Source: Candidatus Falkowiibacteriota bacterium | GTDB taxonomy: Bacteria > Patescibacteriota > Patescibacteriia > Patescibacteriales > JALSMD01 | Assembly (NCBI GenBank): GCA_026987855.1 | Contig: JALSMD010000115.1 | Coordinates: forward strand, 1 to 7,914 | Length of the DNA: 7,914 bases | Direction of reading: 5' to 3' | In this document: positions 1-6,529 of the stretch, one piece after another | How positions within the stretch are numbered: the first letter of the stretch is position 1 | Layout: each line of letters starts with the position of its first letter | Notes under the pieces: generated by a model | Database searches by the model: none | Told to the model about the DNA's origin: nothing | Seen by the model: only the letters and a program-made list of their open reading frames with translations | Made by a program: the position numbers and the translations under genes

Positions 1-51
1 CCGATTTACATAATCTTTGTAACCAACCAAAATTATTCCAACTTTTTTCAT
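1..51 (-). CDS. Probable glycosyltransferase, N-terminal fragment cut by the window edge
   Basis: Seventeen codons are visible, from an ATG at 49-51 to the window edge, reading MKKVGIILVGYKDYVNR. A lysine-rich start followed by a hydrophobic beta strand and then a Y-K-D turn resembles the first strand of GT-A fold glycosyltransferases (family 2 and relatives), where the nucleotide-sugar site begins. The ATG lies only 14 nt after the stop of the upstream GT2 gene, so the two are probably cotranscribed in the glycan operon. No Shine-Dalgarno sequence precedes it; the leader reads TTTATAAAGT. The glycosyltransferase call rests on this short stretch plus context; no catalytic motif is visible. 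It could be another GT-like or Rossmann-type enzyme. Confidence 0.5.
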   Translation of the reverse strand, partial: MKKVGIILVGYKDYVNR

Positions 52-65
52 ACTTTATAAATAAA

Positions 66-929
66 TTAAGTTTTTGTCTTAGATTCTATTTTAAATATGT
101 CTCCTAACAACCAACTTATAAAAAATCCGATTGGCCAAGCAATATATAAAAGCCAATATTGCCAAGAAGGTTGCCATTTTTGAAAATATTTAAGCATAGA
201 ATCACGGAAGTATCTTTGAGTTTTACCTCTTTTAACTTGCGAAAAGCTTTTGCCAATATAATCAACACATTGTGCTATGGGTGTATACATTACCTTCCAA
301 CCAGCATTTTTAGCCCGACGACAATAATCAACCTCTTCAAACCAGATAAAATAACGCTCGTCAAGACCGCCCAACTCTTTAATTGTCTTTTGTCTTATCA
401 TAAAAAAAGAACCACGAATAGAATCTACTTCTGCTTCTTTTGTATAATCAAAATCGCGAGCTAAATATTTGTCTAAAATTCTCGGAAATAAGTGTGGTAA
501 TTTTAATGTAATTGCTAACTGGTCTTTAAAACTGGGAAAACGCCTTACATGCGGTATTGTTTCACCATTTTCTTTAATTAAATGGCACCCAGCGATCCCT
601 ACTTTTATATTTTTATCCATCCAAGCAACCATTTTTTCCAATGTTCCTTCACAAACACGCATATCAGGGTTAAGAAGTAAAACATATCTCCCTTTTGTCA
701 TAACTAGAGCTTGATTAACAGCTCGTGAAAAACCAGCATTATAATTATTAATAATTAAATTAATCTGAGGAAACTCTCTAGAAACCATTCTTACTGTGTC
801 GTCTTTTGAGTAATTATCAACTACAAAAATTTCAAATTTAATATTTTTAGTATTATTATAAATAGATTTTAAATTTCTTCTTAATAAATCACATACATTC
901 CAGGAAACAATAACAATTGATAAATCCAT
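66..929 (-). CDS. Family 2 glycosyltransferase, rhamnosyltransferase (WbbL/RfbF) type
   Basis: This 287-residue enzyme probably transfers a sugar from a nucleotide donor (by family resemblance dTDP-L-rhamnose) to a lipid-linked or surface glycan at the cytoplasmic face of the membrane. Visible landmarks are the first strand LSIVIVSWN (3-11), VVDNYSKDDT (37-45), NAGFSRAVNQA (64-74), the metal-binding DXD-equivalent LNPD (86-89), RRFPS (129-133), RGSFFMIR (172-179), and the catalytic-base segment WFEEVDYCRRAKNAGW (196-211). A hydrophobic stretch near the C-terminus (about 256-277) suggests membrane association. Length is normal for single-domain members, and both ends look intact. It sits 35 nt after the RmlA-GT2 gene and 14 nt before another probable glycosyltransferase, in the same direction as rmlD. 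Donor and acceptor cannot be decided from sequence; rhamnose is inferred from family and neighbours. Confidence 0.88.
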   Translation of the reverse strand: MDLSIVIVSWNVCDLLRRNLKSIYNNTKNIKFEIFVVDNYSKDDTVRMVSREFPQINLIINNYNAGFSRAVNQALVMTKGRYVLLLNPDMRVCEGTLEKMVAWMDKNIKVGIAGCHLIKENGETIPHVRRFPSFKDQLAITLKLPHLFPRILDKYLARDFDYTKEAEVDSIRGSFFMIRQKTIKELGGLDERYFIWFEEVDYCRRAKNAGWKVMYTPIAQCVDYIGKSFSQVKRGKTQRYFRDSMLKYFQKWQPSWQYWLLYIAWPIGFFISWLLGDIFKIESKTKT

Positions 930-964
930 ATATTTATCTTTATAATACCTTTATAAATAGTAGA

Positions 965-2755
965 TTAATCATCTAATATTTTTTCAAGATGCACTTTAAT
1001 GTTTACTCTTTTTTTAATTTGTTCCTTTCTTTTTCTTATTTTGTCCCTTAATTTAAATAATGTCCACCATTGTTTTAATAAATATGGCTCAAATAATACA
1101 ATATATATCAAAGTCTTAATTTCATACCATAAAATTTTTAATTTTATATTAAGAGGATATTCCTCTCCCAATATTTTTTGTAAAATAATATGATGGTTAA
1201 GCCATGACCATTCCTTATACTTTCTTTTTCTTTTAAGGCGACTTTTAATAATTCCAAAAATTCCTCTGCCTGGATTTTGAACGCTTCTATCATGATAAAC
1301 TACAGCATTGGGGGTATAAATACACTTATATCCCGCTAATTGTAAACGATAAGCAATATCTACATCCTCTTTATACATAAACATTAGTTCATCAAAATAT
1401 TCTTTTGCGCCGTCTTCATTAATAAAGGCAATATCTTCTAGAGCAGAAATTTTATACATAGCTAGAGCCCCCGAAGCTCCAAAAACTTCTTCTTCTTTAT
1501 CATGTTGACCATAGTCAATACTACCATGACCTCTATCAATAAAACAATGTTCGCGAGTAATCATAATACCGGTTGAATCAAGAAAATTTGTTTTGCCTTT
1601 GGTTTCGCTATCCCTACTTTTAAAATCCCATCTTTTAATTTTGCCAGTAACAGAAGCAATTTGTGGTGATTTTATAATAGCGTTAACTAACTCTGAAATT
1701 ACATTTGGTTCATATATTATATCTACATTAGTGGCTAAAAAATAATCAGCTCCTAATTCAATTGCTTTTTTGATAAGCAAATTATTAGCTCGGGCAAATC
1801 CTAGATTTTCCCCTGTTTGAATAATATGGGCTTTAGGCAATTCTTTTTTTATGTATTCTATACTTTTATTTTTAATGTCTTTGCTATTGTCTATAAATAC
1901 AAATTCAACATTTTGATAATCCTGCTTTTTTAAACTATTAACAAAATAAGGCAAATATTTAAATAAAGAATAGTCTTCACTTTCAAATAATATTGCTCCT
2001 ACCACTACCTTAGGAGAATTTTTTTGTTCAAATTTAAATGATTCAATTGGACGTTCTCGTTTTTTAAGTTCGTAAGCTGCTTCCACTAAACTATCGTGCG
2101 TTCCAGTGTCAAACCAAAAACCCTTAACAAAAGCAGCTTGCATTTGTCCTTTTTTAACATAAATATTATTCAAATCAGTGATTTCTAATTCTCCTCGTGC
2201 TGATGGCTTTAAAGTTTTTATATATTCAAAAGCTTTTGAATCATAAATATAAACTCCAATAGAAGCCCAATTACTTTTGGGGTTTTCTGGTTTTTCTTCA
2301 ATATTAATAACTTTATCACCATCTAATTCAGCAATACCAAACCTATGCGGATCAGGAACTTGTTTTAAAAATATTTTAGCCCCTTCTTTAAAAGTTTGCG
2401 CATCTTTAATAATATTATCTTCTAAAATATTGTCGCCCAATATTACAACAAAATTATCGTCACCAACAAAATCTTTAGCCAGTCCCACGGCATAAGCTAA
2501 ACCACCGGCATAATCTTGAATTTTAAAAGTAAAATTAGCATTAAAATCTTTACCTGACCCTAATAATTTAGCAAAATCGCCAGCATGGTCCTTGCTAGGC
2601 ATAATTAAAATATCAGTAATACCAGCCCTAAGCAATGTTTGAATTGGATAATAAATCATTGGCTGGTTATATACAGGCAATAAATGTTTGTTTGTTACTT
2701 TTGTGTTTGGATAAAGGCGAGTCCCGCTGCCGCCAGCCAAAATAACACCTTTCAT
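965..2755 (-). CDS. Two-domain protein: RmlA-type glucose-1-phosphate thymidylyltransferase fused to a GT2 glycosyltransferase
   Basis: This 596-residue frame joins two complete enzymes. Residues 1 to about 240 are a short-form RmlA, which makes dTDP-glucose from dTTP and glucose-1-phosphate. It shows the nucleotide loop GGSGTRL (8-14), NKHLLPVY (22-29), QDYAGGLAYA (80-89), LGDN with metal-binding D108, EEKP (153-156), ARGELEITD (186-194) and FWFDTGTHDSL (213-223). It lacks the extra C-terminal helices of the roughly 290-residue enterobacterial RmlA. Residues from about 249 onward are a GT2 domain: first strand KVVVGAILFES (249-259), VFIDNSKD (286-293), GENLGFARANN (315-325), DXD-equivalent TNVD (342-345), LDSTG (392-396), FGASGA (425-430) and KEDVDIAYRLQLAGYK (462-477). 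The tail (about 505-585) is strongly basic with aromatic stretches, suggesting peripheral membrane contact. Start ATG matches the canonical RmlA N-terminus; no Shine-Dalgarno is present. The linker is very short and its DNA contains an A7 run (2019-2025), so a frameshift joining two genes is possible; see findings. Confidence 0.87.
   Translation of the reverse strand: MKGVILAGGSGTRLYPNTKVTNKHLLPVYNQPMIYYPIQTLLRAGITDILIMPSKDHAGDFAKLLGSGKDFNANFTFKIQDYAGGLAYAVGLAKDFVGDDNFVVILGDNILEDNIIKDAQTFKEGAKIFLKQVPDPHRFGIAELDGDKVINIEEKPENPKSNWASIGVYIYDSKAFEYIKTLKPSARGELEITDLNNIYVKKGQMQAAFVKGFWFDTGTHDSLVEAAYELKKRERPIESFKFEQKNSPKVVVGAILFESEDYSLFKYLPYFVNSLKKQDYQNVEFVFIDNSKDIKNKSIEYIKKELPKAHIIQTGENLGFARANNLLIKKAIELGADYFLATNVDIIYEPNVISELVNAIIKSPQIASVTGKIKRWDFKSRDSETKGKTNFLDSTGIMITREHCFIDRGHGSIDYGQHDKEEEVFGASGALAMYKISALEDIAFINEDGAKEYFDELMFMYKEDVDIAYRLQLAGYKCIYTPNAVVYHDRSVQNPGRGIFGIIKSRLKRKRKYKEWSWLNHHIILQKILGEEYPLNIKLKILWYEIKTLIYIVLFEPYLLKQWWTLFKLRDKIRKRKEQIKKRVNIKVHLEKILDD
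2019..2025 (-). other. A7 homopolymer at the RmlA/GT2 domain junction
   Basis: On the coding strand, seven consecutive A residues fall in the codons for Q244-K245-N246, exactly where the RmlA domain ends and the GT2 domain begins. If one A were missing, the RmlA frame would continue I-L-L-R and stop at TAG (2005-2007), giving a 249-residue RmlA. That TAG shares its G with an in-frame GTG (2003-2005, V251) at the start of the GT2 first strand. This is a possible slippage or indel site, not proven. Other A7-A8 runs occur inside genes in this window, for example near 1844-1850, in rmlD near 3532-3539, and in htpX near 4785-4792. Confidence 0.45.
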
Positions 2756-2806
2756 ATTTTTGTTAGTCTTACAAATTTAAAAAATATCAGAGATTACCAA
2801 TTTCAT

Positions 2807-3673
2807 TTATCTAATGTTTAAATATTCTTTTAATGCCTCTCTCCAGTTTCTCAATTTTTTAAATTTAGTATTTAGAAGAATAGAATAAAGCGGTCGTTTT
2901 GCTGGACGAGGAAAATGTTCAGGAGATACAGGTTTAATTTTTATATCTTTTTCTAGCATTTTAAATAGCTCGCAAGCCGCCTCATACCAAGTGCAAGCGC
3001 CTTCATTAATTAAATGATAAATGCCATAACCGTACCTCTCCTCTATCAACTCAAGCGTAGCATGAGCTAAATCTGACGTATAAGTAAACGAGCTTATTTC
3101 TGCGTCTACTACCTCTAACTCTCTTCTATTTACAGCTAAATTTACCATTAAATCAAAAAAACTTGGTTTGGCAGCAGGACTTTTACCGGGTGGTCCAAAT
3201 AACTTTGAGGTTCTAATTAAGTACCACTTTAAACCTTTGCCACTTGAAGAGATTATTTCTTTTTCACCAGCTAATTTTGTTTCACCGTATTTATTTATTG
3301 GAGATGGTTTATCATCCTCAGAATATCCTTCTTGTTTATCTCCGGCAAAAACATAATCAGTAGAATAATGTACTAATATAGCATTTACTTTTAAGGCTGC
3401 TTCAACTAAAAAACCAACTGCTTCTCCGTTTATCTTATAAGCTAATTCAAACTCTTTTTCATCTTCTTCACATTTATCTACTGCATTATAAGCAGCTGCA
3501 TTAATAATGATTCCTGGTTTAATATCATTTATTTTTTTTGTTATGAGTTCTTTGTCGGTAATATCAATTTCTTTCCTATCCCAAGCTATTACCTCATAAT
3601 TATTATTTTTAAAAATCTTTACTAATTGAACACCTAAATTACCGCGCGCGCCTAAAATTAAAATAGTTTTCAT
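2807..3673 (-). CDS. rmlD: dTDP-4-dehydrorhamnose reductase
   Basis: RmlD catalyses the last step of dTDP-L-rhamnose synthesis, the NAD(P)H-dependent reduction of dTDP-4-dehydro-L-rhamnose, in the cytoplasm. The 288-residue protein shows the extended short-chain dehydrogenase pattern: Rossmann loop GARGNLG (8-14), the conserved D38-I-T-D40, INAAAYNAVDKCEED (57-71), STDYVF (104-109) with the catalytic Ser/Thr, SPINKYGETKLAGE (124-137) containing the YxxxK pair Y129/K133, and RTSKLFG (around 154-160). The C-terminal segment RPAKRPLYSILLNTKF followed by W-R-EALKEYL is typical of RmlD rather than of other NAD-dependent sugar epimerases. Length is normal. It is the first gene after the promoter at 3745-3772 and lies 51 nt upstream of the rmlA-containing gene, which supports the pathway call. 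No Shine-Dalgarno is present in the roughly 65-nt leader. rmlB and rmlC are not in the window. Confidence 0.92.
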   Translation of the reverse strand: MKTILILGARGNLGVQLVKIFKNNNYEVIAWDRKEIDITDKELITKKINDIKPGIIINAAAYNAVDKCEEDEKEFELAYKINGEAVGFLVEAALKVNAILVHYSTDYVFAGDKQEGYSEDDKPSPINKYGETKLAGEKEIISSSGKGLKWYLIRTSKLFGPPGKSPAAKPSFFDLMVNLAVNRRELEVVDAEISSFTYTSDLAHATLELIEERYGYGIYHLINEGACTWYEAACELFKMLEKDIKIKPVSPEHFPRPAKRPLYSILLNTKFKKLRNWREALKEYLNIR

Positions 3674-3744
3674 AAAAATCTATTTATTGGTTAAATCTAT
3701 ATTAAAACACAATTGATATAAACTTTTTAAGCTGTGTATTTTTT

Positions 3745-3772
3745 ATTTTAACAAAAAAACATCATTTGTCAA
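3745..3772 (-). promoter_or_regulatory. Sigma70-type promoter of the rhamnose/glycosyltransferase operon
   Basis: On the minus strand a perfect TTGACA (-35, 3767-3772) is followed after 16 nt by TAAAAT (-10, 3745-3750), a five of six match to TATAAT. The predicted start near 3738 would give a leader of about 65 nt before the rmlD ATG. It is the only near-consensus pair I found in the 243-nt gap between htpX and rmlD. The -35 box adjoins the T-rich tail of the preceding terminator, so the two blocks are separated with almost no spare DNA. Confidence 0.7.
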
Positions 3773-3808
3773 AATAAAAAAATAAAGTAGAGGCGTATAC
3801 CTCTTTTA
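3770..3808 (-). terminator. Probable intrinsic terminator after htpX
   Basis: On the minus strand AGAGGT-ATAC-GCCTCT (3789-3804) forms a 6-bp stem (one G-T wobble) with a 4-nt loop. A further TAAA/TTTA pairing is possible across a 2-nt bulge. It is followed by ACTTTATTTTTTATTTT, a T-rich tract interrupted by single A residues. It lies about 110 nt after the htpX stop and just before the promoter of the next operon, the expected place for transcription to end. The stem is short and the T-run does not follow immediately, which lowers confidence. Confidence 0.5.
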
Positions 3809-3916
3809 ACAGTTTAATATCTAAAATTTTTCTACTTAAACCTGTTTTTTTATCTCACTTTTCTTTATTTAGTTAATATTTTATTTTTGTAAGTTTTAAA
3901 GAATCAAAAACACTTT

Positions 3917-4825
3917 TTAAATTTCCATTCCTCTCAGGGCCCTAATTCTTTCTTCTATGGGCGGGTGAGTCATAAAAGCTTTTTGCCAAAAGGAAACCTT
4001 TTTACGAGTATCGCTTTTAAATGGAGAGGCGATATAAAGATGAGCCGTAGCTCTATTAGCTACTTTCAACGGTTCATTATCGTAAGCAATTTTTTCTAAA
4101 GCACGTGCTAATCCTTCTGGGTATCGGGTTAAGAGGGCGCCGTTGGCATCTGCTAGAAACTCTCTTTTGCGTGAAATAGCAAATTGCATTAAATAAGCAA
4201 AAAATGGCGCTAAAATTGATAATATTATTGCAAAAATAAAGAGAATAAGTTTAAATTGACTATTTTCTCTATCATCACCTCTTCTACCCCAAAAAATCCA
4301 ATGTCTAAACCAATCAGCTAACAAAACTACAATACCTACTAACACCGTTACTAGAGTAGCCAAGAGAATATCGCGATTACCAATGTGCGAAAGTTCATGA
4401 GCAATTACTCCTTCTAATTCACTACGATCTAATTTTTGTAAAAGTCCTTTTGTTATTGCAATAACAGCGTGTTCAGGATCACGGCCGGTAGCAAAGGCAT
4501 TGGGAGCAGTATCATCAATAATATAAATTTTTGGAACAGGGAGTCCAGCAGTAATACATAAGTTTTCTACAATTCTATACAATTCTTTATTATCTTCGAA
4601 TTTTACTTCATGCGCATTACTCATAGCTAAAACCAGCTTATCGCTCCACCAATAACTAGTAAACGCTCCTACTATACTAAAAATTACAGCAAAATATAAA
4701 ATACTATTATTTTCAAAAACAACACTAAAAACATAAGCTACCAACATTACAAAGACTAGGAAGCTTAGTATAAGCAAAAAACTCTTTTTTTTGTTTGAAT
4801 CAACTAAGGTATATAATGTTGGCAT
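3917..4825 (-). CDS. htpX: HtpX-family membrane zinc metalloprotease (M48)
   Basis: HtpX is an inner-membrane zinc endopeptidase that degrades misfolded membrane proteins. The 302-residue protein begins with the family-typical MPTLYTLVDSNKKK, then has two hydrophobic segments (about 16-36 and 41-61). The zinc motif HELSH (H143, E144, H147) is followed by NRD and a third hydrophobic segment (about 154-171), then a fourth (about 192-215). SRKREFLADANGALLTR (218-234) supplies the third zinc ligand, E222. The C-terminus has the diagnostic THPPIEERIRAL (286-297). All catalytic residues are present and the length is normal. It starts 22 nt after the pyrG stop, so it is likely cotranscribed with pyrG and the S41 protease gene. 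A TATAAT hexamer ending 6 nt before the ATG could also give a leaderless transcript. No Shine-Dalgarno is present. Confidence 0.95.
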   Translation of the reverse strand: MPTLYTLVDSNKKKSFLLILSFLVFVMLVAYVFSVVFENNSILYFAVIFSIVGAFTSYWWSDKLVLAMSNAHEVKFEDNKELYRIVENLCITAGLPVPKIYIIDDTAPNAFATGRDPEHAVIAITKGLLQKLDRSELEGVIAHELSHIGNRDILLATLVTVLVGIVVLLADWFRHWIFWGRRGDDRENSQFKLILFIFAIILSILAPFFAYLMQFAISRKREFLADANGALLTRYPEGLARALEKIAYDNEPLKVANRATAHLYIASPFKSDTRKKVSFWQKAFMTHPPIEERIRALRGMEI

Positions 4826-4831
4826 AAAAAT

Positions 4832-4860
4832 ATTATAATAACTATTTTTATTTTTTTAAA
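4832..4860 (-). promoter_or_regulatory. Possible internal, leaderless-type promoter for htpX
   Basis: A perfect TATAAT (4832-4837) lies 6 nt before the htpX ATG, with TTTAAA (4855-4860, four of six match to TTGACA) 17 nt upstream, inside the last codons of pyrG. Transcription about 7 nt after this -10 would begin at or next to the ATG itself, giving a leaderless mRNA and letting htpX be expressed apart from pyrG. The surrounding DNA is extremely AT-rich, so a chance match is a serious alternative. Confidence 0.3.
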
Positions 4861-6500
4861 TTTAAACACACTTGAATAAATTCTACAAATAAAGGATGTG
4901 GGTCAAGTGGCCTTGAAATATATTCTGGATGAAACTGGGTGCCTATATAAAAGGGATGGTTGGTTATCTCAATAGCTTCTACAATTTTGCCATCAGGAGA
5001 AGTTCCACAAATACATAAACCTTTTTCCTCTAAAACTTGGCGAAACTTATTGTTAAATTCATATCTATGACGGTGACGTTCAGAAACTATTAAGTTTTTA
5101 CCTTTAAATTTTTTGCGATAAGCTTTTTCCAAGTGGGTACTAGGAATAATTTTACATGGCCATCCTCCTAAACGAATTGTCCCCCCATATTGTTTTTTAG
5201 CAATCAACTTTTTTTGTTCCTCCATAATATGAATAACAGGATAAGGAGTTTTGGGATTAATTTCTTCGCTATTAGCATTAACAAGGCCACAAACATTACG
5301 CGCAAATTCAATCACAGCCATTTGCATACCATAACAAAGACCAAAATAAGGCACATTATTTTCGCGACAATATTGAATTGTTTTTATCTTACCTTCACTA
5401 CCGCGCGATCCCCAACCTTGCGGCACAATAATTCCATCAAACTCCTGCAAACTATTTGTGCCATTTTTCTCAACATCACTTGTGTTTATCCAATGTAAGT
5501 TTGGCTTGCACTTATTGACAATACAAGCATGTTTAATAGCCTCAATAACAGAAATATAAGAGTCAGCTAAACAAAAATCGCCAGTAGCAAAATATTTACC
5601 AACAATACCAATGTTTACTTCTTTTTTTACGTTTTTCATTGTATTAACCATTCGGCGCCATTCTCTTAGATCACCTTTTCTTTTTCTTAAATTAAATTTT
5701 TTTAAAATTCTTTCTCCTAATCTATCTTTTTCAAAATTAAGTGGTACTTCATAAATTGATTCTATGTCTGGAGCAGAAATAACATCTTCTTTGTTAAGAT
5801 TGCAATTTAGAGCAATTTTTTCTCTTCTTGGTTCGTCAATATTCACCCGTGAACGAGCAATTACAAAATCAGGTTGAATACCAGCCGAATTTAATGTTCT
5901 GATAGCATGTTGTGTTGGTTTAGTCTTCATTTCACCAATCTTTGATGGAATTGGTAAATAACTAACCATTACGAATAACACGTCTTTAGGATTTCTAAAC
6001 TTCATCATTCTAGCCGCTTCTAAAAATAATAAATTTTGATATTCTCCAACAGTTCCCCCTATTTCTACAATCATTATTTCAGCCTTAGTTTTTTTGGCAG
6101 CCATCTTTATTCTATCTATAACTTCTAAAGGGATATGTGGAACTACTTCTACGCATTTACCATCATATTCAAGATTTCTTTCTTTTTGAATAACACTCAA
6201 ATAAACACGGCCAGTAGTCATATAATTCTCTCTATAGATATTTTTGTTTAAAAATCTTTCATAGTTTCCGATATCTTGATCAGTTTCATCACCATCTTCA
6301 GTAACAAAGACTTCTCCGTGCTCAACTGGGTTCATAGTGCCAGCATCCACATTTATATATGGATCAATTTTGATAGCACTCACATTATAACCATAAGATT
6401 GTAAAATACATCCAATAGAAGCAGTAGTAATGCCCTTACCTACTCCTGACATTACTCCGCCTACTACAAAAATATACTTTATATTTTTTGTTTTAGGCAT
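4848..6500 (-). CDS. pyrG: CTP synthase (glutamine-hydrolysing)
   Basis: PyrG converts UTP to CTP using ATP and ammonia from glutamine, the last step of de novo pyrimidine nucleotide synthesis. The 550-residue protein has the full two-domain plan. The synthetase half (1 to about 270) shows the P-loop GGVMSGVGKG (14-23), KIDPYINVDAGTMNP (44-58), EDGDETD (68-74), VEIGGTVG (145-152) and the UTP/CTP-binding KTKPTQH (192-198). The glutaminase half (about 295-550) shows GLCYGMQ with nucleophile C389, ARNVCG (400-405), RHRHRYE (475-481) and QFHPE with H524/E526. One departure is the oxyanion loop, PQGWG (360-364) where PGGFG is usual. Synthetase positions normally reading TVGDIES are TVGEYQN here. 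The M at 1 gives the expected N-terminal length; no Shine-Dalgarno is visible. It lies 29 nt after the S41 protease gene and 22 nt before htpX. Confidence 0.96.
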   Translation of the reverse strand: MPKTKNIKYIFVVGGVMSGVGKGITTASIGCILQSYGYNVSAIKIDPYINVDAGTMNPVEHGEVFVTEDGDETDQDIGNYERFLNKNIYRENYMTTGRVYLSVIQKERNLEYDGKCVEVVPHIPLEVIDRIKMAAKKTKAEIMIVEIGGTVGEYQNLLFLEAARMMKFRNPKDVLFVMVSYLPIPSKIGEMKTKPTQHAIRTLNSAGIQPDFVIARSRVNIDEPRREKIALNCNLNKEDVISAPDIESIYEVPLNFEKDRLGERILKKFNLRKRKGDLREWRRMVNTMKNVKKEVNIGIVGKYFATGDFCLADSYISVIEAIKHACIVNKCKPNLHWINTSDVEKNGTNSLQEFDGIIVPQGWGSRGSEGKIKTIQYCRENNVPYFGLCYGMQMAVIEFARNVCGLVNANSEEINPKTPYPVIHIMEEQKKLIAKKQYGGTIRLGGWPCKIIPSTHLEKAYRKKFKGKNLIVSERHRHRYEFNNKFRQVLEEKGLCICGTSPDGKIVEAIEITNHPFYIGTQFHPEYISRPLDPHPLFVEFIQVCLNLKK

Positions 6501-6529
6501 AGGGATTATGTTAATTTTTAAATTTTATT

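Noticed and set aside
53..63. An 11-mer (CTTTATAAATA on the + strand) occurs upstream of the leftmost GT start and again at 949-959 upstream of the next GT start.
   Set aside because: Its distance to the ATG differs (1 versus 19 nt), the core is a simple AT palindrome, and such matches are expected in DNA this AT-rich.
159..714. Plus-strand open frames opposite the GT2 gene, and similar ones opposite pyrG and the S41 protease gene.
   Set aside because: They lie antisense to genes with clear family motifs, show no recognisable domain, and look like low-complexity shadow translations.
2756..2806. An AGAT/ATCT pairing followed by a T-run between rmlD and the rmlA fusion gene, considered as a terminator.
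   Set aside because: A 4-bp stem is too weak, and the gap lies within an apparent operon.
3707..3737. A weak hairpin (ACACA/TGTGT with a loop of about 21 nt) in the rmlD leader, considered as an attenuator or riboswitch.
   Set aside because: Only five base pairs with a large AT-rich loop, and no recognisable riboswitch core or leader peptide.
3809..3916. The AT-rich stretch between the htpX stop and the terminator, checked for a small gene or non-coding RNA.
   Set aside because: Neither strand has an open frame with a plausible start, and I see no strong secondary structure.
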